Positions 23,334 through 35,867 are shown, counted from the first letter of the stretch. The stretch: DNA of 64,000 nt from Apostichopus japonicus (GCF_037975245.1 NC_092562.1:9093001-9157000); one strand, 5' to 3'. Notes: generated by a model from the letters alone, not told the origin. A program made the numbers and translations.

Positions 23334-25450
23334 AATAACCAACGTATTAACTTATGGCAAAACACAGCGTTATGTGATACAAATGTTAGAACTTTGTATT
23401 GGCTCTGTGTGTACATGTAATGATGTCAAGCTATAGTGTACGCAACTCATATATAGTCATGATATATAGGAGCAGAAAATGCTCATCTTCTTTCAACACA
23501 TTATGCAAGCTCCAAAGTTGAAGTGTAGCCTAGGAAAAGATTACCTCACACTAACTTCCCATTTTCCATGATAAAACTGTGGTACAATACCACAATTTGA
23601 CTGGGGTTTTTTGGTCCTATGGATGCGGTTTATAAGTTTTACCATAGTACCATGCGACAATTTTACCATGGGTTTTATCACTTTCTAATTCATCTTCACC
23701 ATGGTTTTATATCAAATTTACCCTATGTGTACTATGACATTACCATAGTTTTACCCTAATTAACCACAATTTTACCCTAGAGCTGTACCAAAGTTTTACC
23801 TTAATTGTACCAGGGTATTACCCTAATTGTACCACAGTTTTACCCCAAATTTGCCAGAGTTGTATCCCAATTGCACAACAGTTTTCCCTACTTGTCTTAA
23901 TTATACTCAGTACACCACAAATAACCTTCCGTAGTAACAGAACCCGAAATAATCCATTTTAAAATTTAAACTTAACGATTTCGGCCTCATGAAAATCTGT
24001 GAGTTTGGCATGAATAAAATTTGATTAGATCTTAAATGGACTGTCCTTTTAGTTTATTTTTATTTTAAGGCGGCTTTTCTGCAGTGTTGGATGAATTGGT
24101 TAAATGAAAAGTGAAATGGGTTACCTGACGTATAACTTCTTTTGGTCGAAGCGTTTAAAAAGGCAACAGTCTGGTACATATACAAACAATGCATGTGGGT
24201 ACTGTATGTTCAGAAACTCCCAGGCAATTGCAACAGGAAATCTCATTTAAGTCTGCAAATCTCACATTACAATTATTAAGAACGCAACAGGGATTGAAGA
24301 AACCCCGAAAGGGGTATTATTCTTAAGACCCTACCCATAATTGAAGTACATATACAGGCGGGTTTACACTTAGGGAATTAATCACCCTTGCAGAGTTGAA
24401 GTACAGGTGCCTTCTTAAATGTGAACAAGGCCTAAAGGATTTGTTAGAGTAAGTTACTTCCCTGATTGGGTACTGTAACATCCCTCCAATTTGGCCCCTC
24501 CCTTTATATAGACAAAGAAATTGCTGGATATGTCATGTGGCCACAGAGCACCTCTATACCCAAAGCTATGAGGATATAGGTTCAGCCAGATTGTAGGAGC
24601 ATATATAGATCCAAAGTTTGCAAGTAATTAAGAGTGGTAGAGATAGTATATCCACTCTTTCAGAATCCTATTTGAAGTGTAGAAGTTGGATATATCTGTA
24701 TATAATTTAATTGTTAATCTTGGACTGTACCTGAGTGTACACACTGAGTGTACACACACTGTACCTGAGTGTACAAGTCCACCGTGAGTGTACACAGAAG
24801 CCTTGCTCTCAGCTACGAAAGGAACCCACCAATACTATATTCACTCCCTGTCGTTACATTTACATTGTTACATAGGAGATTTATCACTGTTTGACATTTA
24901 AAGAACTAGCTGATCCTGTAACTGTTCTAATTGGAGGCTCTCTCAAACGGACACTAACTTTACTCAACTATATATATAACCTGTGGAACTGCTTACATTT
25001 CCAAGTTCTTTGGTATCAGATGTAAGTTAAATCGTTCCTTTCTTTTTAATTAAAACTGGACACCACAGTATCAATCCTCTCCTAAACATGTTACAATAAA
25101 TATTCAATATTCATATTAAATGCTGAACATATTGGACTTTGCAGATATATGGGAATCTGTTTCTGTTGAAATCTAGTGTTCGAATATAATTCACTCTATA
25201 GTGTACTTAGCCAGCTACAATTTCTTATTGTTTATGTGTTCATCTGTCTTCCTACTAAAGGGACACTGGGGATTATAACCTCCCTTACATCCCTTACATA
25301 TGGACTACATAGTCTAACACACAGATCATTAGCTAATGAAAACTGGTTGTTAATATGAACTTAGAGGAACATGCTTTGATTGAATTTTTTTAAACAATGC
25401 ATTAACATTTAGGCCAGCAGGCCTTCATGAAGGAATGAAAAAACTCAAAC
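23334..25450 (-). other. Intron remainder: unknown DNA, minisatellite, then B-type sequence
   Basis: Up to roughly 24.6 kb the sequence has no match elsewhere in the window, apart from the minisatellite described separately. Near 24730-24790 there are clustered gtgtacac motifs. The segment at about 24660-25000 recurs at 39700-39930 and 48050-48290 (ending ctgttctaattggaggctct), and 25090-25400 recurs at 40340-40620, so this is the ancestral flank of class B exons. No coding exon was recognised. Confidence 0.5.
23580..23890. repeat. Degenerate ~22-bp minisatellite
   Basis: Variants of ttttaccctaattgtaccac recur roughly every 22 bases, with substitutions (accatag, accagggt, accacagt). The array is old and irregular. 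It contains scattered CCCTAA words but no run of them. Confidence 0.65.
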
Positions 25451-25780
25451 CTGGCGTAGGTTCGTCTGAAGTGAGTTGACAGATAACACCAGCATCTTCA
25501 CGATGATTACAATTGTCGATGCTACTATAAGAACAGCTCAACAATTCAGTTTCATCGCCACTGCATACAACATCATCCAGATGGATTTCTCCGGTTCCCT
25601 CACCAAATGCTGCAGCAGTACGATAACCTAAGGCCCCAGGGAATCCTAACTGATTGCATACTACATTAGCATCATTAATGCCCCATGCATCATCACAGAC
25701 AGTGCCCCATTCTCCATTTAGGAAGATCTCAACACGTCCAGCTGTCTCATTACCTCCAGCAAGACGAATAGAACCTTCCT
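25451..25780 (-). CDS. SRCR domain exon, class B
   Basis: This 110-codon phase 1-1 exon has acceptor tctttacag and donor GTTTGAGT. It encodes [19 protein letters not shown], then WGTVCDDAWGINDANVVC, NQLGFPGALGYRTAAAFGEG, TGEIHLDDVVC and NCNHREDAG, with linker TSDEPTPG. The six-cysteine pattern, NET sequon, CDD and HREDAG are kept. Class B differs from class A throughout, and by a variable stretch after LGF. Its intron flanks are also of a distinct type. Confidence 0.95.
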
Positions 25781-27050
25781 CTGTAAAGAAATAATGAACA
25801 ATCAAGATTTGCTGGCCAATAGTCTATCTTGTTTTCTAATGAAAACCTATTAGCCAATTTGCTTAACATTTCAATTTTTCTGAATAATATGCCAGTCACT
25901 CCACAGATTGGTAAGCCCAAACCCTAAAAGATTTAGTTAGTAATATATATTTTAAGCATAGTATCTATAAATATCTTCTGCCTGATTACACAGCAGGTAG
26001 TAGCATCTCTTTAATCATACAAACTATTAATGTGATGCATGGATAAGCTCATGTTCATATGACGTACATGTCATATGACAAATGTTTGAGGCTTGAAGAA
26101 TGATAGTTCTTGCTGCACCCTGCCATACTCTGATCCGGTGGCATTTTATTGATGACAGTGTCTTTGTCTGGACTAGTGATGAGGCCAGTTTCTCATGTTT
26201 CATTGATCACATTATCTCCTTTCACAGCACATTTAAATTTACTTCTGATATTTCTCTCCAACACTTGCTTGATGCCACAATCTGGAAAGGAAATGTCCCC
26301 CTCACCACCTGCATATATATTCCAATAACTTGTTACAATCCATTGTACAGGAACCGTCACTAACCTTGAAATCCTCATCTCTCACATATTAACCTTACAT
26401 TAACCACTTTTTCTATTCATCTTCACCAGATACTGCAGATTTACTCTTCATTAAATAGGGGGCAATTACTTCCCGGAACCGTTTGTTTCCTCTTTTAAAA
26501 ATGTTAGTTTCCTCCCTTTAACAACATTACTCTCCTAAATCATACGTGAGGAAAGAAACATTTGCAAGGAAACTAACAAATCCAGAAACTCACAGGAGCT
26601 GTTTAGTTATGCCTGGGTAGTCAGCTCATTGTTATAAGATGGATCAGTGTTTCTTAAGGTTTGGAAATAATTTCATAGCTGGGGGATGGGGGGGGGGGAG
26701 GGAGTTACACAGTACTTTGCATATGTTTTAAGGTAAGATAATGTAGAAAGGCTATCATTCCAATGGAAATTACAGTAGGACCCACCCTTACCCTTTAAAC
26801 AGCTGTCGTTCATAAACTCATTAGCTCAGTTCCTCAGATGAAACACAAAACATAAGCACTCATGACCACAAACTGACATGTTTATAATGTGTTACACATT
26901 TGTCAACAAAAAATGGTGCTATAATGGCATCCAAAGATACTCTGAACATTGTTAATATGAACTTAAAGGAACATGTTTTGATTGAATTTTTAAACAATGG
27001 ATTAACATTTAGGCCAGTTTGCTCTCATGAAGGAATGAAAAAACCCAAAC
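25781..27050 (-). other. Intron, B-type
   Basis: This B-type intron contains a Penelope-like RT relic (26100-26363), a G-rich run near 26687-26700 and sequence shared with the other B introns. Nothing else coding was recognised. Confidence 0.6.
26100..26363 (+). pseudogene. Penelope-like element reverse transcriptase relic
   Basis: The plus-strand frame includes RWHFIDDSVFVWTSDEA and FIDHIISFHSTFKFTSD. This resembles the catalytic region of Penelope-like RTs (typically R-F-I-D-D-I-F-x-x-W, then a helix and N-S-F-H-x-T-I-K-F-T). Only about 85 residues remain, and the downstream part (LLDATIW) follows the same family order. It is a short, decayed fragment that recurs in other class B introns, so it was present before those exons duplicated. 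A LINE origin is less likely because of the F/Y-I-DD context. Confidence 0.6.
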
Positions 27051-27380
27051 CTGGTGTAGGTCCGTCTGAAGTGGATCGACAGATAACACCAGCATCTTCA
27101 CCATGATTACAATTGTCAAAGCTAGTATAAGAACAGCTCAACAATTCAGTTTCATCGCCACCGCATCCAACATCATCCAGATGGATTTCTCCGGTTCCCG
27201 CACCAAATGATGCAGCAATAGGATAACCTAAGGCCCCAGGGAATCCTAACTGATTGCATACTACATTAGCATCATTAATGTCCCATGCATCATCACAGAC
27301 AGTGCCCCATTCTCCATTTAGATAGATCTCAACACGTCCAGCTGTCTCATTACCTCCAGCAAGACGAATGGAACCTTCCT
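27051..27380 (-). CDS. SRCR domain exon, class B
   Basis: This 110-codon phase 1-1 exon has acceptor tctttacag and donor GTTTGGGT. The class B core carries the variable segment GFPGALGYPIAASFGAG, where FGAG replaces the otherwise invariant FGEG. The later loop reads SYTSFDNC and the linker TSDGPTPG. Six cysteines and NET are intact. It lies 1.3 kb on the N-terminal side of the class B exon at 25451. Confidence 0.95.
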
Positions 27381-27547
27381 CTGTAAAGAAATAATGAACA
27401 ATCAAGATTTGCTACATCAAAAGTCTATCTTGTTTTCTAATGAAAACCTATTAGCTAATTTGCTTAACATTTAAATTCTGAATAATACGCTAATCACTCC
27501 ACAGATTGGTAAGCCCAAACCCTAAAAGATTTAGTTAGTAATATATA

Positions 27548-27550
<3 letters not shown>

Positions 27551-27582
<32 letters not shown>
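27551..27582. repeat. (AT)n microsatellite
   Basis: This is an uninterrupted run of about 16 AT dinucleotides flanked by tttta on both sides. Confidence 0.9.
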
Positions 27583-27583
<1 letters not shown>

Positions 27584-27748
27584 AATATATACTTAATATA
27601 TATTTTAATAGTATCTATTAATTTAACCTGCCTTATTACAACAGGTAGTAGCATCACTGTAAACAGACAAATCTATTAATGTGATGCATGAATAAGCTCA
27701 TGTTCATATGATATATATGTCATATGACATATGTTTGAGGCTTGAAGA

Positions 27749-27985
27749 ATGATGGTTCTTGCTGCACCCTGCCATCCTCTGATCTGGTAGCATTATATTG
27801 ATGACAGTTTCTTTGTCTGGACCAGTGATGAGGCCAGTCTCTCATGTTTCATTGATCACATTATCTCCTTTCACAGCACAATTTTCGCTCCAACACTTGC
27901 AAAAGAAATCCTCACCATCACCACCCATGTGTTTAATCCTATTACTCCATTCCAATCCATTGTATGGGGACCGTCACTTACCTTT
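27749..27985 (+). pseudogene. Penelope-like RT relic (second copy)
   Basis: This copy matches the relic at 26100-26363: ttatattgatgacagtttctttgtctgg encodes the IDD-SFFVW box and is followed by FIDHIISFHS. A deletion near 27890 removes the region after the motif. It lies at the same place relative to its class B exon. Confidence 0.55.
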
Positions 27986-28828
27986 AATCCACATATCTCA
28001 CATATTAACCTTTCTTGATCCATTTTTTCTATAATACTTATTATCTGCAAACAATCTTGGATCTGTAGTGCTCAATAAACATTAAGTATATGCAACTACT
28101 TGTAACGTAAATTTCCATGTTTTTATATTTTAATTACTAAGCAAAGTTAGCAAACACAATACTGTCAATATCATAATGGTCTACTAACACCTCCATACTA
28201 CCCCTAACAAGTTCATACAACATGTGGTACATGATACTAAAGTTGAGAACATCTGCAAAGTTTACAACCACAGCCCAGCAGCACTCTGTTTAGTCAGCCA
28301 GTTTTATGAAAAAATGCTCTGTTCATTGCAAGTGTAAGGATGTAAGGAAAAGTGGAAGCGGGGAAATATGTTTGCTTTGAACGGTGATAAGAAAACAATT
28401 GCAACAGACAGAGCAGAAAATATTTATGCTTGCAAATGTTATATCAATTCATGGCACTTCAGTTTGATCTGTGTCAAGGTGTGAAAAAAATGTCACCACA
28501 GCAGAAATCAACTAGAACAGCCAGAATAATGAAATGGCTCTTTCAGCTATCAGTGTGGAATATTTTTCTCTTCAATATCACTTTGATATCTCTCTCTCCT
28601 CTGATATGCCAATATTATCAAATAATCAAGTTTTGCATGAACAGAATTGACAGAGACCAGGAGGTAAACTGCTAACACATGAAAGAATACAGAATGACAA
28701 ATCACCATAACACTTACTGTGCAGTGTACTACCTGAGTTAACATTTATGTTTATCATATTATGATTGTTAAAGAAAAATGAAAAAGCATAAACGAGATCC
28801 CATAAGCTTCACTTGTAGATAAGCTCAC

Positions 28829-29167
28829 CTGCTGAAGGTGTAGGAGATGCAGGTAGTACAGCACTACAAACTACACCTGCATCTTCACCATGAACACAAT
28901 TGTCTATTTCTGCGTGTCCGCAGCTTAAAAGGTTGCTTTCATCACCAGTGCATACAACGTCGTCCATGTGGATTTCCCCTGAGCCTTCACCAAATGTAGC
29001 ACCACCAGGAGCTGAAATGACTCCTGGGAATCCCAACTGACGACATACCACTGCAGCATCGCTGATGTCCCAGAAGTCATCACACACTGTGCCCCACTCT
29101 CCGTTACGATAAATCTCAACTCGACCAGCTGTTTCGTTTCCTCCATTGAGACGAACTGCCCCTTCAT
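28829..29167 (-). CDS. SRCR domain exon, class A, long linker
   Basis: This 113-codon phase 1-1 exon has acceptor ttccgattcag and donor GTGAGCTT. The core has the array-like PGGATFG, VVC before TGDES, and loop [13 protein letters not shown] has Val for Gly after the fifth cysteine. It ends with the long linker [10 protein letters not shown]. Six cysteines and NET are intact. It is the first class A exon after the B pair in map order. Confidence 0.95.
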
Positions 29168-30525
29168 CTGAATCGGAAAGCAAAATGTCTAGTAACCATT
29201 TTTAACTTCTCAAAGGATCAGGAAAGATTGTACAAGTTTAATAACAACTCTTCTTTCATGTAAACTTCCCCATTGAGAGGAATTTCAAGATACAGAAGCG
29301 AGACAGATTGTTCATGTACTATAACAACTCCTCTGTTATGAGGATTTCCCCCATTAAGATGAATCTCAATATACAATTTGATAAATGTTTAGGACATTAC
29401 CATTTGGTAGCTACTACTGACACAAATACTTTGTGAAGTACTCAGTGGACAGCATTTTCTATTCAAATTAATCTATTTCTGTACTAGCTATTCTGTTTCA
29501 GCAAACTAGCCCCTTATCTGAGATAACAAATAGCCCTTAAATATTGCTTCTTGTGCTTGCAGACAAAAAGAAAATCAAATTTAAACAATTTGATTGATTG
29601 ATGAGGCTTGCAACATACAGCTGAGGACACTATGGGAAAAGCTAATATCGGGAATGAAAAATGGACATGTAGTTACTGCTGTTACTGAGAGAGATTTCCT
29701 GAAGAAATTGCTGTTGTATCAAAACCGACAGCAGAATAACAAAGCATGATGAACAAATGTGACAAATGCTCTGTATATTGCAAACCACAGTAGAGACCAT
29801 TTATGCTTCCAAATGTAAGTTATTTATGGCACCACAGTTCAACCTGTGTTAGGGTGTAAAACAGAAATGTCACCACAGCATAGAGTAACTGGATCTCCTG
29901 ATGGCCAAAGGAGATAGCTTATGAGGACTGAATTTTTTTTTAATAAAAACCATATCCTAACAGCAGTTTGTATCACAAAGATATGGTTTTACATTTGGTA
30001 ATATTCTTTAAAATGCAGTTAGCAAACAGCAGAGTGAACGTTTTTATCATGCCCATTGAACTGAATAGCAAATGTCTATTTCATTATCTTTCAAATAATA
30101 ATAACTACAGGGAACATGGACAGCTATGTAAATTTTCAATCAGCCTTCAAGAATAAATGAATTATAATAGTAAACATAAAGCCTCAAGTAAAGCTACAAA
30201 CAGCTACCCTGATGATATTGAACGGCAATCCACTTCCTGAACTGTAAAGGGAGGGTTTTAGCCAATCAAAATAGATTTATACATTCAATTATCTGTACCT
30301 TGAGTGAGTGACAGGATAATGAAATTGGTCTTTCAGCTATCAGTGTGGAATACTTTTCTCTTCAATATAAGTCTTTACATTGTCTACCAGCAATATCACT
30401 TTGAGATCTCTCTCTTCTCTGTTATGCCAATATTATCAAATAATCAAGTTTTGCATGAACAGAGTTGACAGAAACCAGGAGGTAAATGCTAACACATGAA
30501 AGAATGATTTAGGCATGATGAATGA
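29168..30525 (-). other. Intron, A-type, up to LINE insertion
   Basis: This A-type intron has the usual order of markers (tattgcttcttgtg, gaggacactatgggaaaagc, cacttcctgaactgtaaagg). It is interrupted at 30525 by a LINE fragment and resumes at 31323. Confidence 0.6.
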
Positions 30526-31322
30526 ACATTTTGTGGACGATATTGCCTTGTTATCGGAAAAGCATGACCACATCCAGAAAAAGACAGAGAAAGTAGAAGA
30601 GATGGCAGGAAGAATCCGTTTGAATATGAATTTGAAGAAATGTAAGCACATGAGAATGAATAACAGGGTAGATGCGCCACTGAAAATCAACAACATAGAA
30701 GTGGAAGACGTAGAAGAGTTTGTATATCTGGGGGCCAAAATCAGTAAAGATGGAGGAGGTACAGAAGACATCAAAAACAGATTAGGAAAGGCACGTGGTG
30801 CATTTAGAAACCTAAGAAGAATATGGACAAATGGTGCAATAGGCAGAAAGACAAAACTAACACTATTCAAAACGCTAGTAAGATCAGTGCTGTTATATGG
30901 AAGTGAAGCATGGAAAGTGACAAAGAGAGAGGAGCAAAAATTGGATGCTTTTCAGTTCAAGTGCATACGAAGAATACTGAAGATACCTTGGACAGAACTA
31001 GTTAGCAATGACAGAATTATGCAACAAACAGGCATAAACAGAATATGTGTAGAGATACGGAGACGCAGATGGAACTGGATTGGTCATATCATGAGGAAGG
31101 AGACAGGAAATCATGCAAGAGTAGCAATGGAATGGGCACCAGGAGGAAAGAGGAAGGTTGGCAGACCCAAGACGACTTGGAGAAGGACAGCAACTAAAGA
31201 GAGAGACAAGAATGGCTGGAGAAGCTGGTCCGATTTGAGAAGAGCTGCAGAAGATCGACAGGGGTGGAAAGAGAGCATCTTGACCTTATGTAACAGACGT
31301 TATGGAGAAGATTAAGAGATAA
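30526..31322 (+). mobile_element. 5'-truncated LINE, open 3' part of reverse transcriptase
   Basis: This 797-bp insert in the A-type intron is flanked by the 6-bp direct repeat gaatga (30520-30525 and 31323-31328). The frame is open from the left junction to 31315, about 262 LINE-derived codons. It begins HFVDDIALLSEKHDHI, where VDD is the RT catalytic box, then FVYLGAKISKDGG, LVRSVLLYGSEAW, a C-terminal WNWIGHIMRKE and KRKVGRPKTTW. These are typical of the 3' end of endonuclease-RT LINEs. It lacks the endonuclease, fingers and most of the palm, so it cannot be active. It ends at ttaagagataa without a long poly(A). The ATG at 30515 belongs to host intron DNA. Confidence 0.85.
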
Positions 31323-31451
31323 GAATGATCATTACACTTACTGTTCAGTGCATTACCTGAGTTACCATGAATATTTATCACATGATATTGTTAATATAGA
31401 GATGAAAAACCATTCAATAGATTCAATGGCTTCACATGAAGATTAGCTCAC

Positions 31452-31772
31452 CTCCAAGTAGTACAGTGCTACAAACTACACCTGCATCTTCACCATGACC
31501 ACAATTGTCTATTACTAAGTGTCTGCAGCTTAAAAGGTTGCTTTCATCACCAGTGCATTCTACGTCGTCCATGTGAATTTCCCCAGAGCCTTCACCAAAT
31601 GAAGCAACACCTGGAGCTGAAATGACTCCTGGGAATCCCAACTGACGACATACCACTGCAGCATCGCTGATGTCCCAGTGATCATCACACACTGTACCCC
31701 ACTGTCCGTCATGAAAAATCTCAACTCGACCAGCTGTTTCGTTTCCTCCACTGAGACGAACTTCCCCTTCAT
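31452..31772 (-). CDS. SRCR domain exon, class A
   Basis: This 107-codon phase 1-1 exon has acceptor ttccaatccag. It is one of the more diverged class A copies: (D)[36 protein letters not shown], loop RHLVI and linker STVLLG. Six cysteines, NET and HGEDAG are intact. The H/D changes lie next to the CDD cation-site pair, so ligand preference could differ from other copies; this is inferred. Confidence 0.95.
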
Positions 31773-33300
31773 CTGGATTGGAAAGCAAAATGTCTAGTAA
31801 CCAATTTTACATTTTCAAAGGATAAAGAAAGATTTTACAAGTTTAATAACAACTCTTCTTTCATGTAAACTTCCCCATTGAGAGAAATCTCAAGATACAG
31901 AAGCGAGACAGATTGTTCAAGCACTATAACAACTCCTCTGTTATGAGGATTTCCCCAATTACCATTTGATAAATGTTTCGGATGTTACCATTTGGTAGCT
32001 ACTACTACTCAAACAACTACTATGTGGATGATGAGATGTAAAACAAATGAAACAATTGTTTCTCAATGTCAGCACTCAGTGCACAGCATTCTCTATTCAA
32101 ATTAACCTATTTCTTTACTAGCCACTCTGTTTTAGCAAACTGGTCCTTTATCTGAGATAACAAATAGCCCTTAAATATTGCTTCTTGTGTTTGCAGTCAA
32201 AAGAGAAAATCAAATAAAATAATATGCTCGATTGATGTAGGCTTGCCACATAATGTGAAGACACTATCAGAATGTCAGGAATGAAAAATGGAAGTGAAGT
32301 TACTGCTGTTACTTAGAAAGCTTTCCTGAAGAAATTGCTGTTGTATCAACAATGACAGCACAATAACACAGCATGATGAACAAATGTGACAAATGCTCTG
32401 TATATTGCAAACCACAGCAGAGACCATTTCAGCTTGCAAATGTAACATTTATCAATGGCACCACAGTTTAATCTGTGTTAGGGTGTAAAACAGAAATGTC
32501 ACCACAGCAGAGACCAACTGGAACTCCTGATGGCCAATGGAGGTTGCTTATGAGAAGTGCTGAAAACTTTCAATTCTTTTTTTGATATAAACCATATCCT
32601 GACAGCAGTTTGTATCACAAATATTTGTTTCTAAATTTGGTAATATTCTTTAAAATGCAATTAGCAAACAGCAGAGTGCATGTAGTCATCAAGCCCATTG
32701 AACTGTATAAGCCTATGTCTTTTCATTATCTTTTATAATGTTTCAAATCATAATAACTACAGGGAACATGGACAGCTAAATTAATTTCTAATCAGGCTTC
32801 AAGAATAAATAAATTATTATATTAAACGTAAAGCCTCAAGTAAAGCTACAAACAGCTACCCTGATGATATTGAACTGCGATCCACTTCCTGAACTATAAA
32901 GGGAGGGTTTTAGCCAATCAAAATAGATTTATACATTCAATTATCTGTACCTTGAGTGAGGGACAGGATAATGAAAGGGGTCTTTCAGCTATCAGTGTGG
33001 AATACTTTTCTCTTCAATATAAGTTTTTACATTGTCTACCAGTAATACCACTTTGAGATCTCTCTCTTTTCTGTTATGCCAATATTATCAAATAATCAAG
33101 TTTTGTATGAACAGAGTTGACAGAGACCAGGAGGTAAATGCTAACACAGGAAAGAATGATTTAGGCATGGTGAATGACCATAGCACTTACTGTTCAGTGT
33201 ACTACCTGAGTTAAAATTAATATTTATCACATGATATTGTTAAAATAGAGATGAAAAACTATTCAATAGATCCAATGGCTTCACTTGAAGATTAGCTCAC
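31773..33300 (-). other. Intron, A-type
   Basis: This is about 1.5 kb of diverged A-type intron without a recognisable insertion. The usual intronic markers appear in the usual order, and no exon was seen. Confidence 0.6.
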
Positions 33301-33621
33301 CTCCAAGTAGTACAGTGCTACAAACTACACCTGCATCTTCACCATGACCACAATTGTCTATTGCTGAGTGTCCGCAGCTTAAAAGGTTCCCTTCATCACC
33401 AGTGCATGCTACGTCATCCATGTGAATATTCCCAGAGCCTTCACCAAATGAAGCACTACCAGGAGCTGAAATGACTCCTAGGAATCCCAACTGACGACAT
33501 ACCACTGCAGCATCGCTGATGTCCCAGTGATCATCACACACTGTGCCCCACTCTCCGTTGCGATAAATCTCAACTCGACCAGCTGTTTCGTTTCCTCCAT
33601 TGAGACGAACTGCCCCTTCAC
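33301..33621 (-). CDS. SRCR domain exon, class A
   Basis: This 107-codon phase 1-1 exon begins (G)[12 protein letters not shown]: the split first codon is Gly rather than Asp because of an a-to-g change next to the acceptor. Other features are [40 protein letters not shown], loop GHSAI and linker STVLLG. Six cysteines and NET are intact. Confidence 0.95.
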
Positions 33622-34760
33622 CTGAATTGGAAAGCAAAATGTCTAGTAACCAATTTTACATTTTCAAAGGGTAAAGAAAGATTTTACAAGTTTAATAACA
33701 ACTCTTCTTTCATGTAAACTTCCCCATTGAGAGGAATCTCAAGATACAAAAGCGAGACAGATTGTTTATGTACTATTACAACTCCTCTGTTATGTGGTAT
33801 TCCCACATTAAGATGAATCTCAAGATACCATTTGATAAATGTTTAGGACGTTACCATTTGGTAGCTACTACTGACACAACTACTTTGTGAATGATGAAGT
33901 GGAAAACAAAGAAACATTTTTTTCAATTATCAGTACTCAGTGGACAGCATTTTCTATTCACATTAATCTATTTTTGTACTAGCTATTCTGTTTCAGCAAA
34001 CTGGTCCCTTATCTGAGATAACAAATAGCCCTTAAATATTGCTTCTTGTGTTTGCAGACAAAAAGAAAATCAAATTTAAACAATGTGATTGATTGATGTA
34101 GGCTTGCCACATACATCTGAGGACACTATGGGAAAAGCTAATGTCGGGGAAAAAAACTGGACATGTAGTTACTGCTGTTACTGAGAGAGATTTCCTGAAG
34201 AAATTGCTGTTACATCAACATCGACAGCAGAATAACAAAGCATGATGAACTAATGTGACAAATGCTCTGTATATTGCAAACCACAGCAGAGACCATTTAT
34301 GCTTCCAAATGTAAGTTATTCATGGCACCACAGTTTAATCTGTGTTAGGGTGTAAAACAGAAATGTCACCACAGCAGAGACCAACTGGAACTCCTGATGG
34401 CCAATGGAGATTGCTTATGAGAAGTGCTGAAAACTTTCAATTCTTTTTTATTGAAGCCATACCCTAACAGAAGCTTGTATCACAAAGATAAGTTTTTAAA
34501 TTTGATAATATATTTAAAATGCAGTTAGTAAACAGCAGAGTGAATGATGTCAACATGCCCATTCAACTGAATGTCTTTTTCACTATCTTTTATCATGTTT
34601 CAAATAATTAATCTAAAGAGAGTAATTACAAATACTTCAAAACAGTTACCAGCCTTTTGATGAAATTAAAACCACAGAGAACATTGACAGCTAAGTAAAT
34701 TTCTAATCAGGCTTCAAGAATAATTCAATTATAATAGCCAAATTAAAGCCTCAAGTGAAG
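33622..34760 (-). other. Intron, A-type, up to LINE insertion
   Basis: This A-type intron sequence runs to tcaagtgaag at 34760, where a LINE fragment begins. The roughly 350 bp of A-type sequence that should follow are missing, and the host sequence resumes at about 35867 (atgaacagagttgacag). Confidence 0.6.
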
Positions 34761-35867
34761 CGCGACCTCTGCCACAACTTCATCGATTTCAAGGCGGCCT
34801 TCGACAGAGTCTGGCATGATGGCCTTTGGCATGTCCTCAGAGAACTCAATATCGAGGAAGGACTCGTTCAAGTCATCCATTCACTGTAAAGTCACTCTAG
34901 CAGTGCAGTTCTTCTGAACAACCAGCTGGGAGAGTTCTTCCAGACACTGTTCGTGTTGGACAGGGTTGTACACTTTCTCCAGTTCTTTTCAACTTATTCC
35001 TCGAAAGAATTATGCAGGAAACTCTCCAAGACCACCATACCTCTATCTCCATTGGTGGATGGCTAATCTGCAATCATTGGTTTGCTGATGATATAGACCT
35101 GATGGGAGGCAACATTAAGGAGCTCCAAGACCTAACCAACAAACTTGCTACAACAGCTGGCAAATTTGCCATGGAAATCAGCACAGAGAAATCGAAGATC
35201 CTAGTGAACAGCAGGAACAACATCAATGCTCAACAAGGCTTTAAAGGAAGTATCCAGCTTCAAATACCTGGGAGTGACTCTGACCAAGGATGGCACCTCT
35301 GCAAAAGAGATCCGGATTTTAATTGCCTCAGCTACAGCAGCAATAACCAGGCTAAATGTGATCTGGAAGAGTAACCTCAACCTCTCCACCAAATTCAGGC
35401 TCTACAAGTCACTTGTCGTTTCCATCTTACTCCAGGGTTACAAGACATGGATTCTTCTGGCTGAAAGCGAGAGGCGAATCCAGGCTTTCAAGACCAAATG
35501 CCTGAGGAAACTGCTTCGCATATTATACACCGACCGTAAGACCAACGACTATGTGCGGGAAACGGTCCGAGATCTTGTGGGCCCATATGAACTACTCCTG
35601 TCAATAGTTAAACACCGGAAACAGGCGTGGTTTGGCCACGTCACAAGGCATGACAGCCTCTCCAAGGTAATACTCCTGGGCACTGTGGAGGGCGGTCGCA
35701 GACGTGGACGTCAGAGGACAAACTGGTCCGACAACGTGAAGGTCTGGACCGGCTTGGACATGCCAGACCTGCTCGACATTGCTGCTAACAGATCTGCATG
35801 GAGGACAATGTCAACTTCAACCGTCTTGTCTCCCGACGGCTTCACAGTCATGGGACTGAGTGAGTGA
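34761..35867 (+). mobile_element. LINE fragment, reverse transcriptase, copy 1
   Basis: This 5'-truncated LINE starts in the RT at DFKAAFDRVWHDGLWHVL. It contains the catalytic box WFADDIDLMGG (near 35082), then FKYLGVTLTKDGT, a typical AWFGHVTRHDS and GGRRRGRQRTNW tail, and ends FTVMGLSE followed by gactgagtgagtga. The coding sequence is spread over three frames (34761, 35012 and 35226 registers), so it is a pseudogene. Its 3' end is a short TGAG repeat rather than poly(A), common in CR1/L2-like LINEs. A related piece with the same 5' end lies at 44596. Confidence 0.85.

Larger units (their letters stand above)
27381..28828 (-). other. Intron: B-type on the right end of one exon, passing into A-type
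   Basis: The B-type part holds an (AT)n microsatellite and a Penelope-like relic. From about 28080 the sequence passes into a B-to-A transition also found at 42020-42700 and partly at 52975-53110, then into A-type intron next to the class A exon at 28829. No exon was recognised in between. Confidence 0.55.

Noticed and set aside
23580-23890. Interstitial telomere repeat (CCCTAA)
   Set aside because: CCCTAA words are scattered and embedded in a ~22-bp unit; no consecutive run.
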